From: Andreesenia sp964489735
Lineage (GTDB): Bacteria > Bacillota > Clostridia > Tissierellales > Gottschalkiaceae
Reading direction: 5' to 3'
Length of the DNA stretch: 52,812 nucleotides
Assembly (NCBI GenBank): GCA_964489735.1
Contig: CAZBAL010000012.1
Coordinates: 1-52,812 of the forward strand
Positions 8,675 to 18,078 of the stretch are shown here, piece by piece; the first letter of the stretch is position 1, and every line of letters begins with the position of its first letter. The translations under genes and the position numbers were made by a program. Below the pieces are notes generated by a model that saw nothing but the letters and a program-made list of their open reading frames with translations, was not told the DNA's origin and made no database searches.

Positions 8675-9949
8675 GTGAAAACGAGCAAGAAGATAATTCT
8701 TTTTCTTATCCTCGCTTTAACTGTGTTATTTGCTTTCTCATCCATAAAGGGACTCAATTTGGGCTTCACTGAGCTCAAGCCTGTTAAAGAGAAAATGGAG
8801 CTGGGTCTCGACTTGGCAGGTGGAGTCGATGTGGTGCTGGAAGCTGAAACTAAAGAAACAGGCGAAGAGTTAAAGAAAAAAATGGAGCAGACAAAATCAA
8901 TCATAAGGGAAAGAGTTGACTCATTAGGAGTTGCAGAACCTAATATAGTGATTGAAGGTGAAAAAAGAATCAGAGTTGAGCTTGCAGGTGCGAAAGATAC
9001 TCAGCAGGCAATTGACCTGATTGGAAAGACTGCACTTTTGGAGTTTAAAGATCCAGCGGGAAAGGTTGTAGTTACAGGGGAAAATATAAAGGATTCGTCA
9101 GTTTCATATCAAAAAACTCAGCAGGGGCTTACAGAGCAGCCTGTTGTAACTCTTGAGTTCGATGAAAAAGGAGCAGAGCTGTTCAGAGCTGAAACTAAAA
9201 GGCTTACTGAATTGCCTGAGACTGATGATAAAACTATAGCAATAGTACTTGATGGAAATACGATATCTCAACCTAGAGTAAATGCAGAGATATCAGATGG
9301 GAGAGCAATTATAGAAGGAAACTTCACTGTTGAAACTGCAACAGAACTGTCTAATCTCATAAGAGGTGGAGCATTACCGGTTGAACTTAAAGAAGTTCAA
9401 TCATCAGTTATAGGACCTACATTGGGACTCGAAGCACTTGAAAAAAGTGTAATGGCAGGTGCTATAGGCTTTGCAGTGATAGCTATATTGCTTTTAATTC
9501 TTTACAGAGTGTTTGGATTGATAGCAGACATAAGTTTAGTAATATATATAATACTTACACTGAACATTCTTTCATTCATAGGAGTTAAACTTACACTTCC
9601 TGGAATAGCAGCTCTTATTCTTTCAATAGGTATGGCGGTAGATGCGAATATTGTAATATTCGAAAGAATAAGGGAAGAAGTATCGGCAGGAAAGACACTT
9701 AGAACAGCAGTGGAGTCTGGATTTAAGAGAGCTATAACTGCTGTTATGGACTCAAATGTAACTACAGTAATTGCGGGTTCTGTTCTGTATTTCTTTGGAA
9801 ATGGACCTATAAAAGGATTTGGAGTTACATTGATCATTGGTATCATTGTTTCAATGTTTACTGCGGTAGTTATATCACAGTATTTAATTAAAGCTGTAGT
9901 TGAAACTAAAGCTGGAACGAGTAAATCATTATTAAGGTCAGAGAGGTGA
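8675..9949 (+). CDS. secD: protein-export membrane protein SecD
   Basis: SecD, with SecF, uses the proton gradient to pull secreted proteins through SecYEG. I choose GTG 8675 (AAGAGG about 8 bases upstream); GTG 8666 in the same frame is possible and adds three residues. The protein has one N-terminal helix, the GLDLAGGVDVVLEA strand of the P1 domain, a periplasmic region of about 200 residues, and five C-terminal helices. The membrane motif GMAVDANIVIFERIREE, with the conserved aspartate for proton movement, is intact. At about 424 residues it has the compact Gram-positive size. The stop codon is four bases before secF. Confidence 0.95.
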   Translation: MKTSKKIILFLILALTVLFAFSSIKGLNLGFTELKPVKEKMELGLDLAGGVDVVLEAETKETGEELKKKMEQTKSIIRERVDSLGVAEPNIVIEGEKRIRVELAGAKDTQQAIDLIGKTALLEFKDPAGKVVVTGENIKDSSVSYQKTQQGLTEQPVVTLEFDEKGAELFRAETKRLTELPETDDKTIAIVLDGNTISQPRVNAEISDGRAIIEGNFTVETATELSNLIRGGALPVELKEVQSSVIGPTLGLEALEKSVMAGAIGFAVIAILLLILYRVFGLIADISLVIYIILTLNILSFIGVKLTLPGIAALILSIGMAVDANIVIFERIREEVSAGKTLRTAVESGFKRAITAVMDSNVTTVIAGSVLYFFGNGPIKGFGVTLIIGIIVSMFTAVVISQYLIKAVVETKAGTSKSLLRSER

Positions 9950-9953
9950 TAAA

Positions 9954-10829
9954 ATGAATACATTCAGTTTTGTAAAACACAGAAAAATATATTTCATTAT
10001 CTCTACTTTGATAATAATTGCAGGTATCTTCAGCATTGCAACAAAGGGTCTTAATTACGGTATGGATTTCACAGGTGGTACTGCGATTGAAATCAACCTT
10101 GAAAAAGAAGTTAGCGCTGAAGAGGTAAGAGAGATAACAGATAATTATGATGATAAAGCCAGCATAGTTCATGTCGGTGAAGATAAGAATAATGTCATGA
10201 TAAAGAGCAGCAAGAACCTTTCTTCAGAGGAAGCGATGAAGATGTTTAATGAGTTTAAGGAGAAGTACAGCCTTAAGACAAATGAGCCTTTATCGGTTCA
10301 ATCAATTGGACCTTCAATAGGTAAAGAAATACAGAAAAATGCATTAGTATCGATTGCAATAGCAGCGGTATTCATGCTGATATATATATCTATAAGATTT
10401 GAATGGAGATTTGGTCTGTCAGCAGTTTTAGGACTGATACATGATATATTAATCATGATATCGATATATGCGATATTCAGATTTACAGTAGACAGCACTT
10501 TTATAGCTGCAATACTGACAATCACAGGATATTCAATTAATGACACTATTATTATATTTGATAGAATAAGAGAGACAGCTTCAAGAGAAAGAGTCAGATC
10601 TTATAGTGACCTTGTAGATACGAGTATAAAGAGAACGCTTAGAAGAACTTTTTTCACCTCACTTACAACATTGGTAACAATGATACTCATATATGTTTTA
10701 GGAGTGGAATCTATAAAAGTATTCGCATTGCCTTTAATTATAGGTATTTTAGTGGGAACTCTATCCTCAGTATTTATTGCCAGTCCAATTTGGTATATAC
10801 TTAAATTAAGAGAAACAAATATAAGATAA
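9954..10829 (+). CDS. secF: protein-export membrane protein SecF
   Basis: The 291-residue partner of SecD has an N-terminal helix, the short periplasmic domain beginning YGMDFTGGTAIEI, and five helices. The transmembrane motif GYSINDTIIIFDRIRE is the SecF counterpart of the SecD motif. The two proteins are separate here, not fused. The ATG is preceded by the GAGAGGTG ribosome site, which overlaps the end of secD. A GC-rich hairpin follows the stop. Confidence 0.95.
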   Translation: MNTFSFVKHRKIYFIISTLIIIAGIFSIATKGLNYGMDFTGGTAIEINLEKEVSAEEVREITDNYDDKASIVHVGEDKNNVMIKSSKNLSSEEAMKMFNEFKEKYSLKTNEPLSVQSIGPSIGKEIQKNALVSIAIAAVFMLIYISIRFEWRFGLSAVLGLIHDILIMISIYAIFRFTVDSTFIAAILTITGYSINDTIIIFDRIRETASRERVRSYSDLVDTSIKRTLRRTFFTSLTTLVTMILIYVLGVESIKVFALPLIIGILVGTLSSVFIASPIWYILKLRETNIR

Positions 10830-10834
10830 TTTCA

Positions 10835-10856
10835 GCCCTCCAGTTTACTGGGGGGC
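10835..10856 (+). terminator. GC-rich hairpin after secF, weak terminator
   Basis: GCCCTCCAG and CTGGGGGGC pair around a TTTA loop with one G-U pair. Only a loose T-rich tract follows, so termination may be partial. It marks the end of the Sec operon. Confidence 0.5.
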
Positions 10857-10926
10857 GTATACATATATTTTAAGAATAATAATTTATTTAACTTTATACA
10901 TTCTATATAGATTGGAGGGATCAGCC

Positions 10927-12597
10927 TTGAAAAATCCTATTAAAGAAATGATTAGGGAAGCGAATAGAGATAAAGAAATCATCAGAGTGTTCTATAAGTA
11001 TGGATTTGGTGCATTTCTTAGACAGATAAGCGGCAATAGTGTTGTAAAAAATGCATTGCTGAAAAATGAGAAAATAGAACAGTATACAAGTCTTCCCAGA
11101 GGAGTAAGACTTAGGAAGGCCTTAGAAGAGCTTGGACCTACATTTATCAAGCTCGGACAGATACTCAGTACAAGAGAAGACCTTATCCCTCCAGACATGA
11201 TAGAAGAACTAAAAAAGCTTCAAGATGATGTAAAAGAGTTTTCAATAAAGGATGCAAAAAGGATATTTCATGAAGAAACTGGTTTTGAGCTTTTAGAGGA
11301 ATTTAAAAAGTTTGATATTGAACCTTTAGCTGCGGCATCTATTGGACAGGTTTATAGGGCTAAAATAGGTGATAATAATGTCATAGTTAAAATACAGAGA
11401 CCTGATATAGAAGAAACATTAAGAATGGACCTTAAGATAATGGAAAGAGTTTCAAAACTTATAGATAATACATTCAACAAGAATGGGATAATGAGTTTTG
11501 AGAAAGTGATAAAGGAATTTTCTTACTATTTGAATAGGGAACTTGACTACACTTATGAAGCTCAGAATGCACATGTATTCTACCAGAATTTCAGCTCTGA
11601 CGAAACAGTGATGATTCCACAGATACACTGGAACTATGTGACAAGAAGAGTGCTTGTGATGGATGAAATAATAGGTATAAAGATAGATAATATCAAGAAG
11701 CTGGACAAGCTGGGATACAACAAAGAAAAACTCGCAAGCATACTTGCAAGTTCTTTTATGAAACAAATACTCATTGATGGCGCATTCCATGGTGATCCGC
11801 ATCCAGGCAATATAATGGTAATAGATCAGAATAAAATTGGTTTTATAGATTTTGGCATAGTAGGTTATCTTGATGATCAGACTAAACGCTTTATTTCTAC
11901 TATAGTAAAGTCTATAAGAAACAAGAATACTGATAAAATAGCGGAAGCACTTGTAGATATTAACAAAGATGTAGAGGATATAGATGAAGATTCTCTGAAA
12001 AAGGATATCTATTCAGTTATGAGTACATATATTGATGTTCCTTTTGACAGGGTGGATTTGGCACAGATGATGACTGATATGATGGATGTTTCCAATGATT
12101 ATAAACTTTCTATACCGCCTCAGTTAACGCTCCTAGTTAAGTCCATAGTGATCATTCAGGGGACCATAAATACATTGAAGCCAGATTTTTCTGTATTTGA
12201 TATGGTTTCAGGTTTTATTGAACAGATGTACAAGGGGAATTTTAACATCAAAAAAGCTGCTTTTGAATTATCTGATCTTTTCCTGGATGGCTACAGAAAT
12301 GTGCTGAAAGCACCTAGAAAATACTGGAAAATAATAGATCATCTTGCTAGGAATAGAGTCAGGGTATTTTCTATGGTGGATCTATCAGAAAAGTCCAGAA
12401 ACTCAATAGAGTTTACAGGAAGGACTGTAGCTTTTGCGATAATAATTTCAGCAATGATGATAACATCAGGATATCTATTGGCAACTGAGCATATTACAAA
12501 AAACAGAATGGTCAGTACTGTCCTGATTCTTAGTTTAATATCAAACTTTGTTGTTGCAAATGTTTTTGTTATAAGATATATATTTAGAAAAAAGTGA
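10927..12597 (+). CDS. ABC1/UbiB-family atypical kinase
   Basis: This 556-residue protein belongs to the UbiB/ABC1/COQ8 family, ancient protein-kinase-like ATPases linked in other organisms to isoprenoid quinone and lipid metabolism. Visible family motifs are the KxGQ helix (FIKLGQILSTR), the alanine-rich loop AAASIGQVYRA, HGDPHPGNIMV for the catalytic loop, and IDFGIVG for metal binding. Two hydrophobic helices close the C-terminus. The TTG at 10927 follows GGAGGG by 7 bases; the upstream TTG at 10912 is part of that ribosome site. No quinone genes are nearby, so the substrate is unknown. Confidence 0.88.
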   Translation: MKNPIKEMIREANRDKEIIRVFYKYGFGAFLRQISGNSVVKNALLKNEKIEQYTSLPRGVRLRKALEELGPTFIKLGQILSTREDLIPPDMIEELKKLQDDVKEFSIKDAKRIFHEETGFELLEEFKKFDIEPLAAASIGQVYRAKIGDNNVIVKIQRPDIEETLRMDLKIMERVSKLIDNTFNKNGIMSFEKVIKEFSYYLNRELDYTYEAQNAHVFYQNFSSDETVMIPQIHWNYVTRRVLVMDEIIGIKIDNIKKLDKLGYNKEKLASILASSFMKQILIDGAFHGDPHPGNIMVIDQNKIGFIDFGIVGYLDDQTKRFISTIVKSIRNKNTDKIAEALVDINKDVEDIDEDSLKKDIYSVMSTYIDVPFDRVDLAQMMTDMMDVSNDYKLSIPPQLTLLVKSIVIIQGTINTLKPDFSVFDMVSGFIEQMYKGNFNIKKAAFELSDLFLDGYRNVLKAPRKYWKIIDHLARNRVRVFSMVDLSEKSRNSIEFTGRTVAFAIIISAMMITSGYLLATEHITKNRMVSTVLILSLISNFVVANVFVIRYIFRKK

Positions 12598-12623
12598 TTT
12601 ATTTAAATTGAGCAGGTGATTAT

Positions 12624-14408
12624 TTGAAGAAGTGGATTTTAAAAAATAAGAAAGCAAATCTTGAAGAAATATCAAATAAATATGGAATAGAGAAGCTGAT
12701 AGCTAGAATTCTTGTCAACAGAGATATAGAAGAATATGATTTGGATATTTTTCTAAATGGAACAACAGATGATATGCATAGTCCCTCGCTTCTTAAAGAT
12801 ATGGACCTTGCAACGGAAATAATTATTGAGGCCATTGAAAACAACGATAAGATTCGAATTGTGGGTGACTATGATCAAGATGGAGTATCATCTACTGTTA
12901 TACTGATGAAAACTTTTAAAAAAATTGAAAGTTATGTAGGAAGAGCACTGGATGTAGATTTTAAAATCCCAGATCGGATGACAGATGGGTATGGAATAAA
13001 TGAAAGGATAGTGGCGGAAGCTAAAGCAGATGGGGTCGGTCTGATTATTACGTGCGACAATGGAATAGCTGCTTTTGAAGCGGTAGACAAAGCAAAAGAA
13101 TTGGATTTGAAAATAATTGTAACAGATCATCATGATGTGCCAATTGTAAAAGATGAGAATGAAAATGTTGAGGAAATGCTCATTGATGCAGATGCAATAG
13201 TAAATCCAAAGCAGTCTAACTGCAGATATCCATTTGATGCTATATGTGGAGCAACCGTTGCGTTTAAACTATGTCAGAACCTGTTTAGAATGATGAACCT
13301 CAATATTTCGGAATTGGATGAATTGTATCAATTTGCTGCTATGGCCACTGTATGTGATGTAGTAGATCTGATAGATGAAAATAGAATAATTGTAAGAAAA
13401 GGACTAGAGATAATAAATAGAACGGAAAATCTGGGACTCAATATGTTGATAAAGGAAACGGGTATTGAAGGTAAAAAAATATCTCCGTACCATTTGGGCT
13501 TTATAATAGGTCCATCTATAAATGCATCAGGGAGACTTGAAACAGCAAACCTATCTGTAGAACTTTTTTTGACGGAGGATACAAAAGAAGCAAGTGAAAA
13601 AGCAAGTTTTCTGGTTTCATTAAATGAAGAGAGAAAAGAAATGACAGAGCGGGGAATAGAAGAGACTATAGATATGATAGAGAGAAGTTCAATGAAAGAT
13701 GATGATGTAATCATTGCCTATAATCCTGATATACACGAGAGCATTGCTGGTATAATAGCAGGTAGAATAAAAGATAGATATTACAGACCTACAGTTGTGT
13801 TAACAGATGCTAATGAAGAGGGAATTGTAAAGGGTTCAGGAAGGTCAATAGAGGACTATGATATGTTTAAAGGTCTATCTGAGGTCAAAGACCTATTTGA
13901 AAGGTTTGGAGGACACCCTATGGCAGCAGGTCTTTCACTGAAAAAAGATAACCTGGGGTTATTAAAATCCAGAATAAATGAAAACTCAACTTTGACAGAG
14001 GAAGATTTGACAGAAAAAATCTATATAGATGCGCATTTGCCTATTGAGGGGATAAATATGGCTCTGCCTGAGAGGCTTGAAATGCTGGAGCCGTTTGGAA
14101 AAGCAAACAGAAAGCCAAGTTTTGGTGATAAGGATATAAGAGTATCAAGAATAATGATATTAGGGAAAAACTATAGGATAATAAAGATGAATCTAGTGAA
14201 AAATGGCAAAAGTATTTGTGATGCCGTATATTTTGGGAATATAGAAAAATTTCAGGAGTATATAACAGAAAAGTTTGGAGAAGATGAAGTTGAAAAAGCA
14301 TTCAATGGCTTACAGAACGACATAAGTTTGGATTTTATTTACTATCCAAGTATAAATGAGTTTAAGGGCAATAGAAGCCTTCAGATTGTCGTGTCTGACT
14401 ACAGATAA
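12624..14408 (+). CDS. recJ: single-stranded-DNA exonuclease RecJ
   Basis: RecJ degrades single-stranded DNA 5' to 3' in recombination and mismatch repair. The 594-residue product starts at TTG 12624 behind an AGGTGAT site. DHH-family motifs are present: VGDYDQDGVSS, ITCDNGIAAFEA and VTDHHDVP. The DHHA1 domain follows, with GRIKDRYYRPTVVL and GSGRSIEDYDMF, then FGGHPMAAGLSL. The C-terminal OB region is present. In many relatives apt (adenine phosphoribosyltransferase) lies between recJ and the (p)ppGpp gene; it is absent here. Confidence 0.93.
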   Translation: MKKWILKNKKANLEEISNKYGIEKLIARILVNRDIEEYDLDIFLNGTTDDMHSPSLLKDMDLATEIIIEAIENNDKIRIVGDYDQDGVSSTVILMKTFKKIESYVGRALDVDFKIPDRMTDGYGINERIVAEAKADGVGLIITCDNGIAAFEAVDKAKELDLKIIVTDHHDVPIVKDENENVEEMLIDADAIVNPKQSNCRYPFDAICGATVAFKLCQNLFRMMNLNISELDELYQFAAMATVCDVVDLIDENRIIVRKGLEIINRTENLGLNMLIKETGIEGKKISPYHLGFIIGPSINASGRLETANLSVELFLTEDTKEASEKASFLVSLNEERKEMTERGIEETIDMIERSSMKDDDVIIAYNPDIHESIAGIIAGRIKDRYYRPTVVLTDANEEGIVKGSGRSIEDYDMFKGLSEVKDLFERFGGHPMAAGLSLKKDNLGLLKSRINENSTLTEEDLTEKIYIDAHLPIEGINMALPERLEMLEPFGKANRKPSFGDKDIRVSRIMILGKNYRIIKMNLVKNGKSICDAVYFGNIEKFQEYITEKFGEDEVEKAFNGLQNDISLDFIYYPSINEFKGNRSLQIVVSDYR

Positions 14409-14430
14409 ATCGCAAAAATGCGATCGAATA

Positions 14431-14439
14431 TGTTATAAT
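14431..14439 (+). promoter_or_regulatory. extended -10 promoter box before the (p)ppGpp gene
   Basis: TGTTATAAT lies about 60 bases before the ATG at 14500 and about 20 bases after the recJ stop. A small CGCA/TGCG hairpin precedes it (14411-14422). No good -35 is seen, as is common with extended -10 promoters. Confidence 0.5.
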
Positions 14440-14499
14440 TAATGGATTGACATGTTTTTTGAAGAACAGGTAGATTAGCAGTTGGAGAGGTTGATATTT

Positions 14500-16710
14500 A
14501 TGTTGAATAATTTGATAGATAAAGTCTTATCATATAATCCAAATGCAGATATAGAGATGCTTTCAAAGGCATATCGTTTTGCTGAAAAAGCACATGAAGG
14601 ACAGTACAGAAAATCGGGGGAAGATTATTTCATACATCCAGAAGAGGTTGCGTTTATACTTGCAGACTACAATATGGATGTGGACACTTTATGTGGTGGG
14701 TTATTGCATGATGTAGTTGAGGATACAGAAATAGGTTTAGAAGTGATTGAAAAAGAATTCAATAAAGATATAGCAGAGCTAGTAGATGGTGTTACAAAAT
14801 TAAAAATGCTCAATTTTAAGAGTAAGAAAGAAAATCAAGGTGAAAACCTGAGAAAAATGATAATAGCAATGGCGAGAGACATCAGAGTTGTTATCATAAA
14901 ACTTGCTGATAGACTTCACAATGCCAGAACATTTGAGTTTATGTCAGATGCGAAGAAAAAAGAAAAAGCTCAGGAAACTCTTGAAATATATTCACCTCTT
15001 GCACATAGACTTGGTATGTCTAAGCTTAAAGCGGAACTAGAGGATATCTCTCTGAGATTTATGGATCCAAACGGATACTATGATCTGGTAGAAAAGGTAA
15101 ATAAAAAGAGAGAAGAAAGAGAAGATACTATAAATGATATTATATCTATAATTAAAGATAATCTCGATGGCATGAATATTACTTATGAAATATCTGGTAG
15201 ACCTAAGCATTTTTACAGTATATATAAAAAGATGTATTATCAGAACAAGAGCTTTGATGAAATATTTGATCTAACTGCAATAAGAGTACTATTGAACAAT
15301 GTAAATGACTGTTATGCTGTTCTAGGAGTGGTTCACAGTTTATGGAAGCCTATCCCAGGTAGATTCAAGGACTATATAGCTATGCCTAAACCGAATAACT
15401 ATCAGTCACTTCATACTACAGTTATTGGACCGAGCGGGGAACCTTTTGAGATACAGATAAGAACATGGGAGATGCATAGAATAGCAGAATACGGTATAGC
15501 AGCCCATTGGCAGTATAAAGAGAGTCAGGCTAAAGGAACAGCAGGAAGTTCGTCTAAGATGAGCAGTTTTGATGAAAAACTGACTTGGTTGAGACAGCTT
15601 ATAGAATGGCAGAACGATTTGCAAGATCCGGAAGAGCTAGTAGACTCACTTAAAGTTGACTTTTTTACTGATGAGGTATTCGTATTTACACCAGTTGGAG
15701 ATGTAATAAATTTACCTATGGGATCAACTCCTATTGATTTTGCATACAGAGTACACACGGATGTTGGAAATTCATGTGTTGGCGCTAAAGTTGACGGAAG
15801 AATAGTTCCGCTTGATTTTAAGCTGAACACCGGGAATATAGTTGAAGTTTTAACTTCCAAGTCTAGTAATGGACCTAGTAGAGATTGGCTTAAAGTAGTT
15901 AAGAGCAGTCAGGCGAAAACCAAAATTAAAAGCTGGTTCAAGAAAGAAGATAGAGAAGAGAATGTTCACAGAGGTAGAGAGAGCATAGAAAAAGATGTAA
16001 AAAGAGATGGTTTCCCTGAAGCAAAAATACTTAGAGAAGACTGGTTGAAGCAAGTATCAAAAAAGCTGAATTTTCAAACAGTTGATGATATGTATGCGGC
16101 AGTTGGATATGGTGGCATCAGTCTCTCAGGTGTCGTTTCAAAACTGAAAGAGCTTTACAGAAATGAATACAGAGAAGAAGCAGAAGAAGAAAGAAAATAT
16201 CTTAGCAAAGAAGAATACAAGCAGGCTATGAGGGCTGAGAATGAAAAGAAGAGAGCCAGCTCGAGTGCGACAGGGGTAGTTACAAAAGGGATTGATAATC
16301 TGAAAGTTCGATTCTCTGGTTGCTGTAATCCTGTCCCAGGAGATGAAATAGTTGGATATATAACTAGGGGTAGAGGAGTTTCTGTTCACAGAGCAGACTG
16401 TCCTAATATAATAAATGACATGGAAAAAGAGAGGCTTTTAGAAGTAGAGTGGGCAGACGATATGGAAAAGAAATCATTCGTTGCAACCATTGAAGCACAT
16501 GCCCATGATAGAAAAGGTCTTTTAACAGATATAACTATGGTCATAGCTGAATCGAATCTTTCTATAACATCATTAAATACTAGGACCAAAGACGACGAAG
16601 TATACATTACTATATCATTGACTATAAAAGATAAAGAACAGTTAAAAGAACTTATGAAAAATATCAAAAAGTTAAGAGCAGTAGTTGATGTCTATAGGGT
16701 TACGACATAG
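14500..16710 (+). CDS. rel: bifunctional (p)ppGpp synthetase/hydrolase (Rel/RSH)
   Basis: This long RSH enzyme makes and degrades the stringent-response alarmone. The start is ATG 14500, nine bases after GGAGAGG, giving 736 residues; a TTG 18 bases earlier is part of that site. The HD hydrolase domain keeps its histidines and HD pair (YFIHPEEVA, LLHDVVEDTE), so hydrolysis should be active. The synthetase domain shows GRPKHFYSIYKKM, RFKDYIAMPKPN and YQSLHTTV. A TGS domain (VFTPVGDVINLP), a zinc-finger-like region (RFSGCCNPVPGDE, HRADCPN) and a C-terminal ACT domain follow. All domains are in the normal order. Confidence 0.95.
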   Translation: MLNNLIDKVLSYNPNADIEMLSKAYRFAEKAHEGQYRKSGEDYFIHPEEVAFILADYNMDVDTLCGGLLHDVVEDTEIGLEVIEKEFNKDIAELVDGVTKLKMLNFKSKKENQGENLRKMIIAMARDIRVVIIKLADRLHNARTFEFMSDAKKKEKAQETLEIYSPLAHRLGMSKLKAELEDISLRFMDPNGYYDLVEKVNKKREEREDTINDIISIIKDNLDGMNITYEISGRPKHFYSIYKKMYYQNKSFDEIFDLTAIRVLLNNVNDCYAVLGVVHSLWKPIPGRFKDYIAMPKPNNYQSLHTTVIGPSGEPFEIQIRTWEMHRIAEYGIAAHWQYKESQAKGTAGSSSKMSSFDEKLTWLRQLIEWQNDLQDPEELVDSLKVDFFTDEVFVFTPVGDVINLPMGSTPIDFAYRVHTDVGNSCVGAKVDGRIVPLDFKLNTGNIVEVLTSKSSNGPSRDWLKVVKSSQAKTKIKSWFKKEDREENVHRGRESIEKDVKRDGFPEAKILREDWLKQVSKKLNFQTVDDMYAAVGYGGISLSGVVSKLKELYRNEYREEAEEERKYLSKEEYKQAMRAENEKKRASSSATGVVTKGIDNLKVRFSGCCNPVPGDEIVGYITRGRGVSVHRADCPNIINDMEKERLLEVEWADDMEKKSFVATIEAHAHDRKGLLTDITMVIAESNLSITSLNTRTKDDEVYITISLTIKDKEQLKELMKNIKKLRAVVDVYRVTT

Positions 16711-16727
16711 TATAGAGGAGTGATAGT

Positions 16728-17174
16728 ATGAGAGCTGTTATTCAGAGAGTTACAAGTGCAGGCGTTGAAGTAGACGGACAACTTGTATCTGAAATAGGAG
16801 AAGGTATACTGCTATTATTAGGTGTAGCTGAAGATGATACAGAGAAAGAGCTTAACTATATATTTGAAAAGATAGTAAACCTGAGAATTTTTGAAGATGA
16901 CAATCAGAAAATGAATCTTTCGCTGAAAGATATAGAAGGTTCAATTTTAGTAGTTTCTCAATTCACATTATGTGGTGATACAAATAAAGGCAGAAGACCT
17001 AATTTTTCTGCAGCTGCGAAGCCAGATAAAGCGGAACCTCTTTATGAAGAGTTTATAAAAAAATGTAAAGATGATCCTGATATAAAAGCGGTAGGTACAG
17101 GAGTCTTCGGTGCGGATATGAACGTTAAGTTAGAAAATGATGGACCGGTTACAATAATAGTTGATAGCAAATAA
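16728..17174 (+). CDS. dtd: D-aminoacyl-tRNA deacylase
   Basis: Dtd removes D-amino acids wrongly attached to tRNA. The 148-residue protein has the opening MRAVIQRVTSAGVEVDG and the catalytic-site motif SQFTLCGD. The usual second motif NGPVT appears as NDGPVT, one residue longer, preceded by GVFGADMNVKL. The ATG at 16728 is 18 bases after the rel stop, with GAGGAGTGA as ribosome site. The pairing with rel is common in Firmicutes. Confidence 0.94.
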   Translation: MRAVIQRVTSAGVEVDGQLVSEIGEGILLLLGVAEDDTEKELNYIFEKIVNLRIFEDDNQKMNLSLKDIEGSILVVSQFTLCGDTNKGRRPNFSAAAKPDKAEPLYEEFIKKCKDDPDIKAVGTGVFGADMNVKLENDGPVTIIVDSK

Positions 17175-17224
17175 TTAGCTGATATTCTATCAAACAGCTA
17201 AAATATATTTTAGAGAGTTTTTTT
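17175..17224 (+). terminator. possible terminator after dtd
   Basis: TTAGCTG (17175) pairs with CAGCTAA (17195), and this overlaps an exact palindrome, CTAAAATATATTTTAG at 17198-17213. A run of T begins at 17218. The two hairpins are alternatives. The layout suggests weak termination. Confidence 0.4.
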
Positions 17225-17255
17225 ATAAGAAATAAAATTAACAGGAAGTGAGCAG

Positions 17256-17891
17256 ATGTTTTTAGAAAGAAAACCTCTTGGAGTTTATGCTGCTAATGGC
17301 TATATCGCAGCATGTGAAGACAGTAAAGAGGCAATCGTGGTAGACCCAGGCGGAGAACCTGAAGAGGTAATTAAAATTATTGATGAGAACGAATTTGATC
17401 TTAAATACATCATATTGACACATGGTCACGGTGATCATATTGGCGCAGTAAATGAGTTGTCAGATCATTATAATCCCGAGGTGATCATCCACAAAGATGA
17501 TGCTGAACTCCTTGAAGATTCAGAAAAAAATCTGTCAGCAATGATGCCAGGCAAACCGGTAACGGTGAAAGAATATTCAACTGTTGAAGATGGTGATGCT
17601 ATTGAATTTGGAAATAATAAAGCTGAATTCATTCACACACCAGGTCATACAAGAGGATGTATGTGCATAAGGACAGGAGAATTTCTTTTTACGGGAGATA
17701 CACTGTTTAAAGGCTCTATTGGGAGAACCGATTTATACGGTGGCGGAGATGATATCTTAGATTCAATAAACGAAAAGATATATCCGCTTGATGATGATAT
17801 CAAGATTTTACCAGGTCATGGAGCAATAACAACAATTGGTGCAGAGAAGAAGACTAATCCTTTTTTACAGGGAAAGTCGACTGTAATTTAG
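17256..17891 (+). CDS. metallo-beta-lactamase-fold hydrolase, glyoxalase II-like
   Basis: This 211-residue protein has the metal-binding motif THGHGDHIGA, a further histidine in HTPGHTRGC, an aspartate in FTGDTLF, and the last histidine in LPGHGAIT. These residues bind two metal ions in the metallo-beta-lactamase fold. The size and layout match the YqgX/YcbL group of glyoxalase II-like hydrolases; the true substrate cannot be read from sequence. It follows dtd by about 80 bases, as in many Clostridia. Confidence 0.88.
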   Translation: MFLERKPLGVYAANGYIAACEDSKEAIVVDPGGEPEEVIKIIDENEFDLKYIILTHGHGDHIGAVNELSDHYNPEVIIHKDDAELLEDSEKNLSAMMPGKPVTVKEYSTVEDGDAIEFGNNKAEFIHTPGHTRGCMCIRTGEFLFTGDTLFKGSIGRTDLYGGGDDILDSINEKIYPLDDDIKILPGHGAITTIGAEKKTNPFLQGKSTVI

Positions 17892-18078
17892 TTTCCAGTA
17901 GATATATGAAAGCTTGATAATAATTGATATGGACTTTATAGGCATATTCAAATGGAATCAGATTAAATAAGATTATATGATTATAGAGTTTATGTTTATG
18001 AAGTATGTTGAGATAATACAACCAATTAAGTGTTTATTAGTTGTAGCAATTTAGAAACTGAAAGAAAAGAGTTATTAT

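Noticed and set aside
9502..9963. Leftward 153-codon frame inside secD
   Set aside because: Antisense shadow of a well-conserved gene, without a ribosome site or recognisable motif.
12598..14499. Missing apt gene between recJ and rel as a deletion
   Set aside because: Absence is visible, but the intergenic space shows no remnant and many lineages lack apt there, so it is not evidence of a local event.
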